Positions 4,987 to 5,390 of a DNA stretch of 5,390 bases are shown piece by piece. Positions within the stretch are counted from its first letter, which is position 1; each line of letters opens with the position of its first letter. The DNA comes from Bacteroidales bacterium (GTDB taxonomy: Bacteria; Bacteroidota; Bacteroidia; Bacteroidales; PUMT01). The stretch lies in assembly GCA_007132365.1 (NCBI GenBank), contig SLOS01000223.1, positions 1 through 5,390 of the forward strand, read 5' to 3'. Under the pieces are notes generated by a model. The model was not told the DNA's origin. It saw only the letters and a program-made list of their open reading frames with translations, and did no database searches. Position numbers and translations under genes: made by a program.

Positions 4987-5390
4987 ATGAGCGATAGGAA
5001 AAATAAAATAATCGTACCTCTTGATTTTCATGAGCAATCAATGATAGCACTTGAACAGACCAGGGGTATTGCGAGGTTTATGAATGCAGAGGTAATAATA
5101 CTGTATATAATTGAATCGACCGATATAATTACCTCAATGTTCATGAAAGAGGACCAGCAAAAAAGGATATACTCTGAAGTTGAGAATAAGCTGAACGAAC
5201 TTGCAGTATCAACCTCGGAGAAATTCGGGCAGCCTGTATCAGTAAGGATTGAAAAGGGCAAGGTTTATGAACAGATTCTCAAAGTTGCTGATGAGGTTAA
5301 GGCAAGATTCATCATTATGGGGAAAAATGATGTCGACGATGGATATAAGAAGTTTATCGGCTCCAATACCAGTCACGTTATTACCAATTC
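4987..5390 (+). CDS. Universal stress protein (UspA family), 3' end beyond the window
   Basis: The frame stays open from the ATG to the window edge (134 codons plus 2 nt) and begins like a Usp domain: KIIVPLDF (7-14) with the nucleotide-contacting Asp13, a long helix, the second strand AEVIILYIIE (34-43), then EKGKVYEQILKVADEVKARFIIMGKND (89-115). The usual ATP-binding GxxGx(9)G(S/T) region appears as MGKND...GYKKFIGSNT (111-128), with the first Gly and the final G-S present but the middle pattern loose. Usp proteins are cytoplasmic, bind ATP or AMP, and accumulate under starvation or stress. Many Bacteroidota versions have two tandem domains, so roughly half the gene may lie beyond the edge. 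GGA precedes the chosen ATG by 3 nt. An in-frame ATG at 4948 would add 13 hydrophobic residues and is less likely. The gene is divergent from the permease. Confidence 0.88.
   Translation, partial: MSDRKNKIIVPLDFHEQSMIALEQTRGIARFMNAEVIILYIIESTDIITSMFMKEDQQKRIYSEVENKLNELAVSTSEKFGQPVSVRIEKGKVYEQILKVADEVKARFIIMGKNDVDDGYKKFIGSNTSHVITN

Noticed and set aside
5028..5261. 77-codon minus-strand frame opposite the stress protein gene
   Set aside because: The plus-strand frame has a clear Usp domain over the same bases; the antisense frame has no features.
1..5390. CRISPR array, insertion sequence or tandem repeats
   Set aside because: No regularly spaced repeats, transposase motifs or terminal inverted repeats were seen on reading both strands.

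Overview
The window looks like a chromosomal segment of a member of the Bacteroidota, probably an environmental Bacteroidales-like lineage. Three things support this. Several upstream regions carry the phylum's typical -7 box (TAnnTTTG), in places with a TTG near -33. An extracytoplasmic-function (ECF) sigma gene sits beside a DUF4252-type secreted protein, a pairing known mainly from this phylum. Most genes lack a strong Shine-Dalgarno sequence. The exact genus cannot be read from this sequence.

Layout, left to right. Positions 1-1090 (minus strand) hold an ECF sigma factor overlapping by 35 nt a single-pass membrane protein that is probably its anti-sigma partner. Positions 1204-1716 (minus) encode a small exported DUF4252-family protein, which lies upstream of the sigma gene in transcription order. 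Positions 1877-3101 (minus) hold a tight two-gene unit: a classical short-chain dehydrogenase/reductase (SDR) followed after 1 nt by a YbgC/4HBT hot-dog acyl-CoA thioesterase. A tRNA-Lys(TTT) lies on the plus strand at 3331-3403, with a textbook Bacteroidota promoter and a following hairpin. Positions 3526-4818 (minus) encode a 12-helix Major Facilitator Superfamily (MFS) permease. Divergent from it, a universal stress protein gene starts at 4987 on the plus strand and runs off the right edge. No stretch longer than 300 bases is without a gene.

Working together: the sigma, membrane protein and DUF4252 gene form a plausible envelope-signalling module. The membrane protein would hold the sigma factor and release it on a signal, and DUF4252 proteins are usual companions of such pairs. 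The SDR and thioesterase are probably co-translated and may act on related acyl or carbonyl substrates, but the substrate cannot be inferred. The permease and the stress protein share only a divergent promoter region.

I found no mobile element, CRISPR array, phage gene or clearly new system. The most useful observations concern start codons, a nearly leaderless permease transcript, and the non-zinc anti-sigma candidate.
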